A stretch of 50,983 nt of DNA from Planctomycetota bacterium (lineage in GTDB: Bacteria; Planctomycetota; Phycisphaerae; Sedimentisphaerales; Anaerohalosphaeraceae): contig VGXU01000013.1 in the NCBI GenBank assembly GCA_016873215.1, forward strand, positions 1 to 50,983. Direction: 5' to 3'. A program made the translations under genes and the position numbers. Shown here piece by piece: positions 16,943 to 25,497 of the stretch (position 1 is its first letter; the number at the start of each line of letters is the position of its first letter). Under the pieces are notes generated by a model. The model saw nothing but the letters and a program-made list of their open reading frames with translations. It was not told where the DNA came from and did not search any database.

Positions 16943-18727
16943 TCATACTCGTACGGCTTTGGTGTGCTGTTTCTTCATCGCCTTGTGGATGCTCTTGAGC
17001 ACGTAATTTTCCGCCACCGCGTCCCAGCCCATGTGCCGGGCTATTTCAAAGCCTCCCCGGAGCAGTTTGTAGGATTCATCGTCGTTTTTGGGCAGCCTGG
17101 CGCAGATTTCCAGCGCAATCTTCTGGCTGATTTTCCGTTCAATCTGATCGCGGTATTCCTTATTGATTCGCAGTAATTGTTCGATTTCCATTCCCGCATC
17201 GCCATTGAGTTCGGTATAGTCGGCGAAAATGACATTCGGCGTATCTTTTCCGCCGGTCACCGCCCGGGCGAACCCCGCGCAGCCGCAGATATTGGTCACG
17301 ACGCATAATCCCCCGAAGCACAGCGGTTCCAGTTGGGCAATACCGAACGGCTCATAAATGCTCTGCCCGAATTCCGCATCGGTGCCCCGCCGGATATCCA
17401 TAAATTCCATATCATACGGCATTCGATGGCCGCAGCTTTGCCGGGTAAAGCCGAACTGGTTAATGAAAATCACCTTGACGGCTCTGCTTTTGGCATTGAA
17501 TTCCTGTACGCCGGCATAATAAGCCGCCTCGCCGCCAGATAAATCCGGCATCCCTTCGCGATGCGCCACAGGCCAGTTGTACCCCGATTCCATATTGTAG
17601 ATATCATTGTCCCGCCGGCGATGGGTTTCCGTGCTGAGCACCAGCAGTACGCCGGTTTTGCCCTGGGCAAGGAATTCGCGATCCACATGTTCGAGAACGC
17701 GCAGGTCTCGCCACAGTCCCTTGCTTTGTACGAGGCGCGTAACGTGCGTGAAAATAAAATCGGGACGCCAGCCCAGCAGATTCTGGCAGTAATCGCGCAG
17801 TTTGTCACGCGACTGATGTTTTTCCGCCAGCGTGATTTCGTAGGCCGGGATGCCGTTATAGGTCAGGTCGATGTCCGCTATTTTAAACTCCGGCGACAGA
17901 AATTTCAGCTCATCCACGACGCAATCGCCGACGGCCAGGATATTATTACAGAACCGCGCGGCGTCCACCAATCCATACTTAAAAAATGTCGTCTGGTCGC
18001 CAAACACGTCATTGATATATAAATCCTGTCCCAGCGCCTTGTGCAGGACGTTATAAAACATCGTGTCGTGTCCGGGATGGCCCTCCACAATCCGCCGGAC
18101 CGGTGCGACTTCGTGAGCATAGAAAATAGTCTTGAAATCAAACGGGTCCAGCCGAGCTGCCAGTGCCGTGGGCATTCCCATAAATTCGTGAGAGACGATG
18201 ACGGTATTGCTGTCTTTTTCGGCCGCGCTGATGGCTTTAATCGCCGCAATGGCCGGGGTGGCCAGACGCATATACTGCTCAAACTCCCACAGGTTTTCAT
18301 ACATATTGCTCTTGATGCCGAACTCGAAAAACAGCGATGCCTTAAACTCATTGAGCGGCGCAGGGTCCATCCGGGTAATATCAATGAGAATGACTTCCGG
18401 CGAGCTTTTGATCTGCGTCAGCGGGTCCAGAAATGTCCTGTGTCCATAGACGATGCCGACGTTATATTTGTTTTCGATTTTGCGGAAGCTCGAGACGTAG
18501 CTGCTGCGAATATACCCATCAATCGACGAATATAATACTTCACCGCCCGGCCCGAGACGCGAAGAGACATCGCCTTCGGTTGAAAACAGGGGACTTACTA
18601 AAATATTGCGCGCGGTAGCGTCCAGATACACCTTACTGGTGAACAAGCCATCCAGAACCGCTCCGATGCCGCCAATTTTTCCTATGGCCTCGTGTGTTAC
18701 GTGTACTACTGTCGGCTTTTGATCCAT
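16943..18727 (-). CDS. Glycogen/starch-synthase-like glycosyltransferase (GT-B fold)
   Basis: About 594 residues. The N-terminal KIGGIGAVLDGL matches the K-x-G-G-L loop of glycogen synthases. YAHEVAPVRR, the second-domain start FTHVTRLVQSKGLWRD, and YEPFGIAQLEPLCFGG carrying the E-x7-E nucleotide-sugar motif support a retaining GT-B enzyme. Many insertions separate it from classical GlgA, and donor and acceptor cannot be fixed by eye. I prefer the ATG at 18727 over the one at 18733, because GAGGG then has 7-base spacing. It is transcribed alone and ends at a strong terminator. Storage glucan synthesis is the likely role. Confidence 0.82.
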   Translation of the reverse strand: MDQKPTVVHVTHEAIGKIGGIGAVLDGLFTSKVYLDATARNILVSPLFSTEGDVSSRLGPGGEVLYSSIDGYIRSSYVSSFRKIENKYNVGIVYGHRTFLDPLTQIKSSPEVILIDITRMDPAPLNEFKASLFFEFGIKSNMYENLWEFEQYMRLATPAIAAIKAISAAEKDSNTVIVSHEFMGMPTALAARLDPFDFKTIFYAHEVAPVRRIVEGHPGHDTMFYNVLHKALGQDLYINDVFGDQTTFFKYGLVDAARFCNNILAVGDCVVDELKFLSPEFKIADIDLTYNGIPAYEITLAEKHQSRDKLRDYCQNLLGWRPDFIFTHVTRLVQSKGLWRDLRVLEHVDREFLAQGKTGVLLVLSTETHRRRDNDIYNMESGYNWPVAHREGMPDLSGGEAAYYAGVQEFNAKSRAVKVIFINQFGFTRQSCGHRMPYDMEFMDIRRGTDAEFGQSIYEPFGIAQLEPLCFGGLCVVTNICGCAGFARAVTGGKDTPNVIFADYTELNGDAGMEIEQLLRINKEYRDQIERKISQKIALEICARLPKNDDESYKLLRGGFEIARHMGWDAVAENYVLKSIHKAMKKQHTKAVRV

Positions 18728-19037
18728 CGCCATTCCCTCGTCTGCACTCGCACTCTCGTATATATCGTTTCCGATAACCCATCACACGCCGAACAGGGAC
18801 TTCATCCGGCACCCATTGCCGAATAAAATATAATGAATGATTCCCTGCTTCGCCTGCTTTTTGTCGGTATTTTTACTGAGTTTTTTAAGTTTTATTTCCT
18901 TATTCATTTATCGCGGTTTTTATCGGGCTGAAAACCGTCCTATAATTTTTATTCCTACTCAACAGACATTCCCTTTTGAAATTTTCGTGCGGGAAAATCT
19001 TCTTCCTGTTGATATGGCAGCAAATGTATTACCTCAT
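18728..19037. other. Intergenic region between nnrD and the glycosyltransferase
   Basis: 310 AT-rich bases without a convincing gene; a plus-strand ORF from 18837 runs antisense into nnrD and has no family features. A 7-bp inverted repeat, CGGTTTT and AAAACCG, lies at 18914-18937 and could be a weak transcription stop for nnrD. The glycosyltransferase promoter must be here but no clear hexamer pair stands out. Confidence 0.4.
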
Positions 19038-19913
19038 CTATGCAACGCCATGCAACAAAAACGCCGCAGGCAGAAAATCAATAATATCCGTCGCAATCAG
19101 ACTGATTTGGCCTTTGTCTTTTGCGGCCTTGTCACCGGCCAGTCCATGCAGATAAACACCGGCAACCGCCGCATCTATCAGGCCCAATCCTTGTCCCAGC
19201 AGCGCTGCAATAACGCCGGTCAGCACATCACCCGCCCCGGCCGTGGCCATCCCGGAATTGCCTGTGGTATTGACATAGATTTTCTGGCCGTCGGCAACCA
19301 CCGTCCCGGCACCTTTTAATACGACCGTTGTGCCGGTCCGTTCAGCCATTTTCGCCGCCTGTTCAGCCCGGTCTTCCGGCATCGCCTCACGAATCAGTGA
19401 TTTCCACAGCCGCTGCATCTCGCCCGGGTGCGGCGTCAAAATCACGGACGCCTTTTTCTTTTTCACCCAGCCGCCCGCCCCGCCGCACAATGCCAGCGTA
19501 TTCAATCCATCCGCGTCAATGACTATCTTCAAACTTTCCATACCCAGTAAATGCAGCAATACATCTTTAACGCCGGCGCTGACGCCGACGCCGGGACCGA
19601 ACGCAACCACATCATTTTGTTTTGCGTGTTCCGCCAAAATGCCCGCCGCCTCGGATGCGATTTTTCCGTCGGCGTCTTCGGCCAGCGGTATCGTGGTATA
19701 ACACGGCTCCAGCGATGCAACAATCGGCAGTATCGACCCCGGCACGGCCACACGCACCAGCCCCGCCCCGCTGCGTAATGCCGCCTTACCCGCCAAAGCC
19801 GGCGCCCCGCTGAATCCAACGCTGCCGCCGATAATCAGAATTTTGCCAAACAGCCCCTTATGCCCGTCCACCGGCCGGGGTTGGAGTACTGGGATTTGTG
19901 TAATCGTCTTCAT
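19038..19913 (-). CDS. nnrD: ADP-dependent NAD(P)H-hydrate dehydratase
   Basis: Repairs hydrated NADH/NADPH using ADP as phosphate donor for the dehydration. The protein of about 291 residues is the YjeF C-terminal (ribokinase-like) domain alone: HKGLFGKILIIGGS, GAPALAGKAALRSGAGLV, VIDADGLN, LTPHPGEM, VLKGAGTVV and the NSGMATAGAGDVLTGVI anion-hole/ADP motif. There is no fused N-terminal epimerase domain, so NnrE must be encoded elsewhere. I chose the ATG at 19913 (MKTITQIP), the usual start of the domain; the ORF can run 13 codons further but without family resemblance. Confidence 0.93.
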   Translation of the reverse strand: MKTITQIPVLQPRPVDGHKGLFGKILIIGGSVGFSGAPALAGKAALRSGAGLVRVAVPGSILPIVASLEPCYTTIPLAEDADGKIASEAAGILAEHAKQNDVVAFGPGVGVSAGVKDVLLHLLGMESLKIVIDADGLNTLALCGGAGGWVKKKKASVILTPHPGEMQRLWKSLIREAMPEDRAEQAAKMAERTGTTVVLKGAGTVVADGQKIYVNTTGNSGMATAGAGDVLTGVIAALLGQGLGLIDAAVAGVYLHGLAGDKAAKDKGQISLIATDIIDFLPAAFLLHGVA

Positions 19914-20032
19914 TGTGAAATATATTGTACGCAGGATACGGACAAAACACAACTATTTTGTATGCCCCGCTCCACGCGATGTGAATTCTGAATTAATTTA
20001 TATGTTTTTTGCTTTTGCCAGGGCAATTGGGG

Positions 20033-20061
20033 TGGACAAGCCAGGCGGGAAACGGTACTAT
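20033..20061 (+). promoter_or_regulatory. Putative promoter of the Clp N-domain gene
   Basis: TGGACA, 17 bases, TACTAT, about 130 bases ahead of the ATG at 20194. It leaves a long 5' leader in which I see no recognisable riboswitch. Confidence 0.4.
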
Positions 20062-20193
20062 AACACATGGATTGAGAGGTCGGGATTAAAGAGCCGTAAT
20101 CGGGGAATTTATATAAGGGCATCTAACAAGATACTTTCCCGCGGAAATCGGCAGGCGAAATGGCAGATATCACACTATTATAGGAGACGAACC

Positions 20194-20646
20194 ATGTTTG
20201 AGCATTATTCGGAGCACGCACAAAGCGTCATCGAACGGGCCCGTCAGGAAGCACAGAAATTGCGGCACGATCATATCGGGACAGAACATCTCTTATTAGG
20301 TCTTATCGAAGTCAAAGACGGCTGCGCGGCGATGGTCCTCCGGCACCGCAAGATCGACCTGGCCCACGCCCGCGAACAGGTCAAAAAATTAGTGACTCAC
20401 GGCTCCGGCCCCGAAGACGGCAATTACGAAAAGCTCCCCTTTACAAAACACTCCATCAGCGCAATTAATGACGCCCTCAAAGAGGCGCGACTGCTCAAAC
20501 ACCCGACCGTCGGGTCGGAACACCTGCTGCTGGGCCTGCTGTATGAAAACGAAGGCACCGGCGCACAGGCACTTTGCAATCTGGGTTTCAAGCTCGATGA
20601 AATTCGCAGCGATGTCCTGTATTTTCTTGAAGAGGCCGGCAATTAA
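20194..20646 (+). CDS. Stand-alone ClpC-type N-domain protein
   Basis: 150 residues containing only the two Clp_N repeats: MFEHYSEHAQSVIERARQEA ... IGTEHLLLGLI and FTKHSISAINDALKEARLL ... VGSEHLLLGLLYENEG. The ClpC/ClpA N-domain normally docks adaptors and substrates on the AAA+ unfoldase. Here the ATPase modules are absent and the ORF stops cleanly after the second repeat, followed by a terminator, so this is an intact short protein and not a truncation. AGGAG at 20182-20186 fixes the ATG at 20194; the ORF extends much further upstream but that part is non-coding leader. It may act as an adaptor or decoy for ClpC. Confidence 0.88.
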   Translation: MFEHYSEHAQSVIERARQEAQKLRHDHIGTEHLLLGLIEVKDGCAAMVLRHRKIDLAHAREQVKKLVTHGSGPEDGNYEKLPFTKHSISAINDALKEARLLKHPTVGSEHLLLGLLYENEGTGAQALCNLGFKLDEIRSDVLYFLEEAGN

Positions 20647-20664
20647 AAATCTGCTGAAAAACAC

Positions 20665-20703
20665 AAAAAAAAGACGCGTATCGTTGATATGCGGCTTTTT
20701 TTT
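20665..20703. terminator. Bidirectional terminator
   Basis: A stem of AAAAAAGACGCGTAT with ATATGCGGCTTTTTT (one G-U pair, one mismatch) is flanked by A and T runs. It can end both the Clp N-domain transcript and the minus-strand gene that stops at 20750. Confidence 0.7.
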
Positions 20704-20749
20704 ATCGATTCCTGCCCACAACAAGCGTGGGCAGGCCACCCGTCAATTG

Positions 20750-21148
20750 TTAATGGGATTTGGATCCGTGCATCATTTCAATCAGCGGCAGCCACGGGGC
20801 CTCCGGGTACCATATCCAGCGACCTTTGTGCTGCAGGAAAAAACGGCCGTCATGGAAAGCCATTTTACCGGAAGGATAGTATTGGATGGGACGGCCGGAA
20901 TCTGTCACGGGCTGTCCCTTAAAATCACTGCCCATACGCTTAAAACCGCACGCCTCGTTAACCAATTCGCCGTCACCGGAGTAAACTGAATCAATAACGG
21001 CTTGGAGCGTTGCGTATTTGACCTTCATCTGTTCTGTGTAATACCGGCTATCACAGGGAATACGAACCGCATACCAGCACAATAAGACGACAATAACGAT
21101 TATCGGAAGCGTAATAAAAAGGGCTGTTTTAAGTTTCGATTTTTTCAT
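20750..21148 (-). CDS. Hypothetical single-pass membrane protein
   Basis: 132 residues that I do not recognise. A Lys-rich start (MKKSKLKT) precedes one hydrophobic segment of about 20 residues (ALFITLPIIVIVVLLCWYAV), giving a likely N-in anchor with a small outer domain. The outer part has the aromatic stretch GRWIWYPEAPWLPLIEMM near the C-terminus and two cysteines, Cys32 and Cys67. AAAGGAGTC stands upstream of the ATG. It follows larB on the same strand after 67 bases and ends at the shared terminator. Confidence 0.65.
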   Translation of the reverse strand: MKKSKLKTALFITLPIIVIVVLLCWYAVRIPCDSRYYTEQMKVKYATLQAVIDSVYSGDGELVNEACGFKRMGSDFKGQPVTDSGRPIQYYPSGKMAFHDGRFFLQHKGRWIWYPEAPWLPLIEMMHGSKSH

Positions 21149-21215
21149 ACCATGACTCCTTTTATTTTTGAAGAAATTAACGCCCTGTTTTCCGGCCCGC
21201 GCAGGAATGACACTG

Positions 21216-21986
21216 CTAAGAGCCTTTTGCTTTCTCGATCTTCATATTAATCAAACTGGCCGAGTACGCTGCGCCGAAGCCGTTGTCGATATTGACGACG
21301 CTGACGCCGGAGGCGCAGCTATTGAGCATCGCCAGCAATGCCGCCAGGCCTTCAAAACTCGCCCCATAGCCGACGCTGGTCGGCACGGCAATCACCGGGC
21401 AATCCACCAATCCCCCGACCACACTGGCCAACGCCCCTTCCATCCCCGCAATCACAATCACCACCGACGCCTTTTGCAACGTCGGAATATGATTCAACAA
21501 TCGATGCAGCCCGGCCACGCCCACATCGCTGACCCTCTTCACCTGCTGGCCCAGCATCCGGGCCGTGCATTCAGCCTCCGCCGCCACGGGCATGTCCGCC
21601 GTGCCTGCCGTGACAATTGCAATATAACCCTGCGTTGTCGGCGGTTCTTTTTGACGCAGGACAATCATTCGCGCAGCCGCCTCGTACTCCAGTTTCAATG
21701 TTGTCGCGGCCTGCACCTGTTCAAAGAACGCCTTATCCGCTCGCGTTGCCATCACAGTATTGCCGGTAGCCGCCAGCGTCTCAAAAATTTTCGCCGTCTG
21801 TTCGGGCGTTTTGCCCGGACAATAAATCACCTCTGGAAACCCGCAGCGAATCTGTCGGTGATGGTCCACGGATGCAAATTCCAACTGCTCATACGGCAGA
21901 TGACGCAGTTTCTCCACCGCCGCGTGAATCGTTATTGTCCCAGCCTTCACCTCTTCAAAAAGCTTTTCTATGTGTCTGCGATCCAT
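21216..21986 (-). CDS. larB: Nickel-pincer cofactor biosynthesis protein LarB
   Basis: 256 residues. LarB carboxylates nicotinic acid adenine dinucleotide and cleaves the product to pyridinium-3,5-biscarboxylic acid mononucleotide, the first step of the nickel-pincer cofactor of lactate racemase-type enzymes. The C-terminal half is PurE-like: VTAGTADMPVAAEAE, VSDVGVAGLHRLL, VIVIAGMEGALASVVGGLV, VIAVPTSVGYGASFEGL. The N-terminal part has PEVIYCPGKTPEQ and TRAD, also normal for LarB. No larC, larE or larA is present here, so the rest of the pathway must lie elsewhere. It follows tsaD by 64 bases. Confidence 0.93.
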   Translation of the reverse strand: MDRRHIEKLFEEVKAGTITIHAAVEKLRHLPYEQLEFASVDHHRQIRCGFPEVIYCPGKTPEQTAKIFETLAATGNTVMATRADKAFFEQVQAATTLKLEYEAAARMIVLRQKEPPTTQGYIAIVTAGTADMPVAAEAECTARMLGQQVKRVSDVGVAGLHRLLNHIPTLQKASVVIVIAGMEGALASVVGGLVDCPVIAVPTSVGYGASFEGLAALLAMLNSCASGVSVVNIDNGFGAAYSASLINMKIEKAKGS

Positions 21987-22050
21987 ATAAATTTCTCAGC
22001 CCACAGGGCTGTCCGCACTTTTTCCTTTTGCCTTTTGCCTTTTTACTTTG

Positions 22051-23082
22051 TTACGTTGTTGCTGTCGGTTCCAAATCCAGTCCCGAAAACCGGCCTTCTT
22101 TGTAATAATAATACGCCAGCGACGCCACCATCGCCGCGTTATCCGTACACAGGCTCTTTGGTGCAATCAACAGCGACAATTTGTTTTTATCGCACATGTC
22201 CTGCATCCCCTCGCGCAGCGCCGTATTGGCCGCCACGCCTCCGCCGACCAGCACCGTTCTGGCCCCGACCTTCCGCACGGCCCGCAGCGTTTTGATAATC
22301 AGCGTATCCACCGCCGCCTGCTGGAACGACGCAGCAATATCCGATATTTCCTGCGGACTCATGGAAGCGACGCGATTGTTGCCTTTCATATCCTGACCCT
22401 GGCAGTGATACAAAACCGCCGTCTTGAGCCCGCTGAACGAAAAATCCAGCGACTCCTTATCCAGCAGCGAACGCGGAAAAGCGACCGCCTTCGGATTCCC
22501 TCCTTTGGCCGTTTTTTCGATGCTCGGCCCGCCGGGGTACGGCAATCCCAATATCGTCGCCACCTTGTCGAACCCCTCCCCCGCCGCATCGTCAATGGTC
22601 GAGCCGAGCCGTTTTAACTCCAGCGCCGATTCCGCTTCGTACAGACTCGTATGCCCTCCGGAGACAATCAGCGCCACGGCCGGCAGTTCCATCGTCTCCG
22701 ATGCCAGTATCGCTGACTGTAAATGGGCATGAAGATGATTAATTCCAATCAGCGGCTTCTGCCAAGCAAACGCCAGTGTTTTTGCCGCCGTCACCCCCAC
22801 CATCAGCGCAATCGCCAGCCCCGGCTGATGCGCCACCGCCACCGCGTCAATATCAGCAGGTTTGACACCCGCCTGTTCAATCGCCTCTTTAATGACGGGA
22901 AGTATCTTTTCGAGGTGTGCCCGCGAAGCGATTTCCGGCACCACGCCGCCGAATCGTTCGTGCAGTTTCGTCTGCGACGCCACCACCGATGATAAAATCT
23001 GTCGTCCGTTGCGCACCACCGCCGCGGCGGTCTCATCGCAGCTTGTTTCAACCCCCAGAATAGTGACCGGTTTTTCCTGCAT
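22051..23082 (-). CDS. tsaD: tRNA N6-adenosine threonylcarbamoyltransferase TsaD
   Basis: 343-residue ASKHA-fold enzyme completing the t6A modification of ANN-decoding tRNAs. It opens GVETSCDETAAAVV, carries the metal-binding pair in NHLHAH (His116, His120), then VSGGHTSLYE, DDAAGEGFDKVA, and LVGGGVAANTALRE. The ATG at 23082 is preferred; a TTG one codon earlier extends the ORF. It follows the peptidoglycan-binding gene after about 50 bases and precedes larB. Confidence 0.97.
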   Translation of the reverse strand: MQEKPVTILGVETSCDETAAAVVRNGRQILSSVVASQTKLHERFGGVVPEIASRAHLEKILPVIKEAIEQAGVKPADIDAVAVAHQPGLAIALMVGVTAAKTLAFAWQKPLIGINHLHAHLQSAILASETMELPAVALIVSGGHTSLYEAESALELKRLGSTIDDAAGEGFDKVATILGLPYPGGPSIEKTAKGGNPKAVAFPRSLLDKESLDFSFSGLKTAVLYHCQGQDMKGNNRVASMSPQEISDIAASFQQAAVDTLIIKTLRAVRKVGARTVLVGGGVAANTALREGMQDMCDKNKLSLLIAPKSLCTDNAAMVASLAYYYYKEGRFSGLDLEPTATT

Positions 23083-23132
23083 CAATTCAGCTCGTTTCGC
23101 CGGCGATAAACCGCCCAGCCCAAAAGCATCCC

Positions 23133-23975
23133 TTACGGCTGGCTGTATCGCCTCATCGCTCTCGGCGTATCGGAAGACTGGGGTTGCCCGGAAGAAGTTT
23201 GCCCCGCAGGTTGCCTGACGGTTGGATTTGCGGGTTGCGGCTTCAACGGCGGCACCATAATCCTAAGCGGCTGTTGTTTGACCACAGCCGGGGCGGCAGG
23301 CTGCTGCCCGAGCGAAGCCTGCGGCGTTTTCTTCGCCGCCCAGAACTCACGCACTTTGGTCCACGTTCCCATGCCGACTTTGCCGTCCTGTTTCAACTGC
23401 TGGTCACCCTGAAATTTCACAACCGCATCGTAGGTGCTCTTAATGCCGCCGGCCTCATTGATCGGGTAGCCCGCCACATCCAGCACCTTTTGAATCAGAT
23501 AGATACCCACGCCGTATTTTTCGGTCTGTTTGGTGTCGATGACGCCTTTTTGCGAAATCTCGCTGCTGACGGCAGAAATCAGCATATCCACTTCCGCCGG
23601 GCCGGTTTTGTAAGATACCTCGACCGGCTTGCGGAATGTCTGCTCCATCGCCATACAAATCTGTTCCGGCGTAGTCAGCGGCTCCGCGGCGGAAAGCTTC
23701 CCGGCGGCAATGGCCGTATCTCTCATCGCCCGAATTCTGCCGGTAAGCCTGCTATTTTCATTAACCACCTTGCTATACTCTTCCGACGCCACCGTGGTCG
23801 TTTTAAGCGTATTATATTGGTTCGTAAGGTCAATGAAGACACTTTGTGTTCTCTGAATCTCGTCTTTATCCTTGCGCTGGGCATATAAAAGATACATACA
23901 GGCCGCGAACTCTAAAACAATAATAACAATGGCAATCGGCGTTTTAAGTGATTTCATCCCGGCTACGATTCTCAT
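23133..23975 (-). CDS. Membrane-anchored peptidoglycan-binding-domain protein
   Basis: 280 residues. An N-terminal membrane segment (about residues 11-30) is followed by a predicted coiled coil (about 33-80). A segment near 155-215 (LIQKVLDVAGYPINEAG ... VVKFQGDQQLKQDGKVGMGTWTKV) reads as a PG_binding_1 repeat, which binds the peptide stem of murein. The C-terminal 60 residues are Pro/Gln/Ala-rich and probably disordered. AAGGA 8 bases before the ATG at 23975 supports the start. The layout suggests a periplasmic tether between membrane and wall. Its exact role is unknown. It is upstream of tsaD and probably cotranscribed. Confidence 0.78.
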   Translation of the reverse strand: MRIVAGMKSLKTPIAIVIIVLEFAACMYLLYAQRKDKDEIQRTQSVFIDLTNQYNTLKTTTVASEEYSKVVNENSRLTGRIRAMRDTAIAAGKLSAAEPLTTPEQICMAMEQTFRKPVEVSYKTGPAEVDMLISAVSSEISQKGVIDTKQTEKYGVGIYLIQKVLDVAGYPINEAGGIKSTYDAVVKFQGDQQLKQDGKVGMGTWTKVREFWAAKKTPQASLGQQPAAPAVVKQQPLRIMVPPLKPQPANPTVRQPAGQTSSGQPQSSDTPRAMRRYSQP

Positions 23976-24141
23976 TACATATTCCTTTTCTTAACTCTTT
24001 TATTTCGATCAAGTACTGCAAACTCCGGATTCCAACCTTCGGTTTTGCTTCCTATTCCCAATTCCGGCATAAAACAAAGCCCAGCCTTTGGAAGGAACAA
24101 TTATATTTGCTTTTTCCGTTTTATTCAATCTGAAATTCGAC

Positions 24142-24174
24142 AAAAAAAGACCGGCGTTTTCAGCGGCGCCGGTC
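24142..24174 (-). terminator. Terminator of the HATPase-REC-HPt gene
   Basis: On the minus strand GACCGGCG and CGCCGGTC form a perfect 8-bp stem with a 10-base loop, followed by seven T residues, 34 bases after the stop at 24208. Confidence 0.85.
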
Positions 24175-24207
24175 GTAAAATCAAGTTTATGCAAAATTAA
24201 GTTTGAA

Positions 24208-25497
24208 TCAGCTTTGCGTGCCGCTTTTGAGCTTGGTTCGAAGACAAAGCTGCACCAGTTCGTCCACCTGCGCATGAAGTTTATCGATTTCATTGGCCCT
24301 GAGCGTTTCTTCCATCAGCTTGGCCTTTTCGGTGAATACCGGAAATCCGGCAAATCCGCCCAGCCCTTTCAGCGCGTGAACCTTAAACGCAAAATCCTTC
24401 ATATCGCCCTTTTCGTAGGCGCCTTTAATCTCCTCCACCCGATTCGGCAGATTGTCCACAAACGTTTCGATGGCCTTCTGGTAATCCGAATCGCCTTCAA
24501 GAAAAGAAAATATCTCGCCGCCCTGATCGGCCGTGTGAACCTGTCGAATCCGCTCGACAACCCGTCCCAGCTTGCGTTCCAGCTTTTTGCGGTCAACGGG
24601 TTTGGTGATGCAATCATCGCAGCCCGCGCCCAGGACCGCCAATTCGTCGGATTTCTGCACGGCGGCCGTCAGCGCGAAAATCGTAGTTTTGGTATTCATT
24701 CCCTCGGCTCGAATCCGCTGTGTCGCCTCTATCCCGTTCATCACCGGCATTTGAACATCCATCAGGATAACATCAAACACTTCCTTTTGACATAAATCCA
24801 CCGCTTCCTGTCCATTGGCACAGACGCTCGCCTGGTATCCCATCTTTTTGAGCAGGACCTCCAGCAGCATGCGGTTTTCCTCCACATCGTCCACGATCAG
24901 AATACGAACGTCGAGACCTTGCTGTACCGTCGAAGGCTGTGATTCATCGACGGGCTGGGAAACAAGCTTTGGCGATGGCGTTGCTGAAATCTCTTTCGGC
25001 GCTTCCTGCCGCAGGGGAATCGAGAAAGTGAATTTTGTGGTTTTGCTGTCGGCGTCTTCACAGACTAATTTCCCACCCAAAAGGCTGACTAATTTGGACG
25101 TCATACGAAGCGACATTGCCATATCACTGCCTGCCATTTCCTGCGACCAGTTCCCCGCCGGCACATCCAGGTCAAGAACCTGCGATATTTCATAAGGATC
25201 CATCGCATCCCCGGTATCTTCCACGCAAAATATCATTTGAGGTGCGTCTTGAGTCTGCGCGGCATCAATTCCCAGGTGAACAGTAACACTGCCCTGGTCG
25301 GTTCTGCGAACCGCCTGATCGGCCAGTGTCACCAGAACCTGGCTCAGCTTGGTTTTGTCGCTGTAAAAACTGTCCGGAAGGTCGTCGGACAGCTCGATAA
25401 GAAATGCAATTTTTTTATGTTGGGCCGCCGCGGCAATGGCCTCCATCGCTGTATCCAGAAATCCTTTGGGTTGAAGCCGATTTTGGATAAAAGACAT
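24208..25497 (-). CDS. Degenerate HATPase - receiver - HPt signalling protein
   Basis: About 429 residues from the ATG at 25497, which has AAGGA 8 bases upstream (an ORF start at 25626 lacks one). Order of domains: a histidine-kinase ATPase-like region (about 10-165), a receiver (about 195-310; RILIVDDVEENR, phospho-acceptor Asp247 in VILMDVQMP, Lys in ITKPVD), and an HPt domain (about 330-425; His374 in VHALKGLGG). No sensor and no H-box/DHp helix precedes the ATPase. The ATPase motifs are eroded: the N-box asparagine is Gln61, and the G2 box reads GSDMAMSL where GxGLGL is expected, although DTG of G1 remains. It is probably a phosphorelay receiver/relay with a pseudo-kinase module. Confidence 0.82.
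   Translation of the reverse strand: MSFIQNRLQPKGFLDTAMEAIAAAAQHKKIAFLIELSDDLPDSFYSDKTKLSQVLVTLADQAVRRTDQGSVTVHLGIDAAQTQDAPQMIFCVEDTGDAMDPYEISQVLDLDVPAGNWSQEMAGSDMAMSLRMTSKLVSLLGGKLVCEDADSKTTKFTFSIPLRQEAPKEISATPSPKLVSQPVDESQPSTVQQGLDVRILIVDDVEENRMLLEVLLKKMGYQASVCANGQEAVDLCQKEVFDVILMDVQMPVMNGIEATQRIRAEGMNTKTTIFALTAAVQKSDELAVLGAGCDDCITKPVDRKKLERKLGRVVERIRQVHTADQGGEIFSFLEGDSDYQKAIETFVDNLPNRVEEIKGAYEKGDMKDFAFKVHALKGLGGFAGFPVFTEKAKLMEETLRANEIDKLHAQVDELVQLCLRTKLKSGTQS

Noticed and set aside
18837-19319. 160-residue plus-strand ORF
   Set aside because: It runs antisense into nnrD, has no family features and no ribosome site; a shadow.
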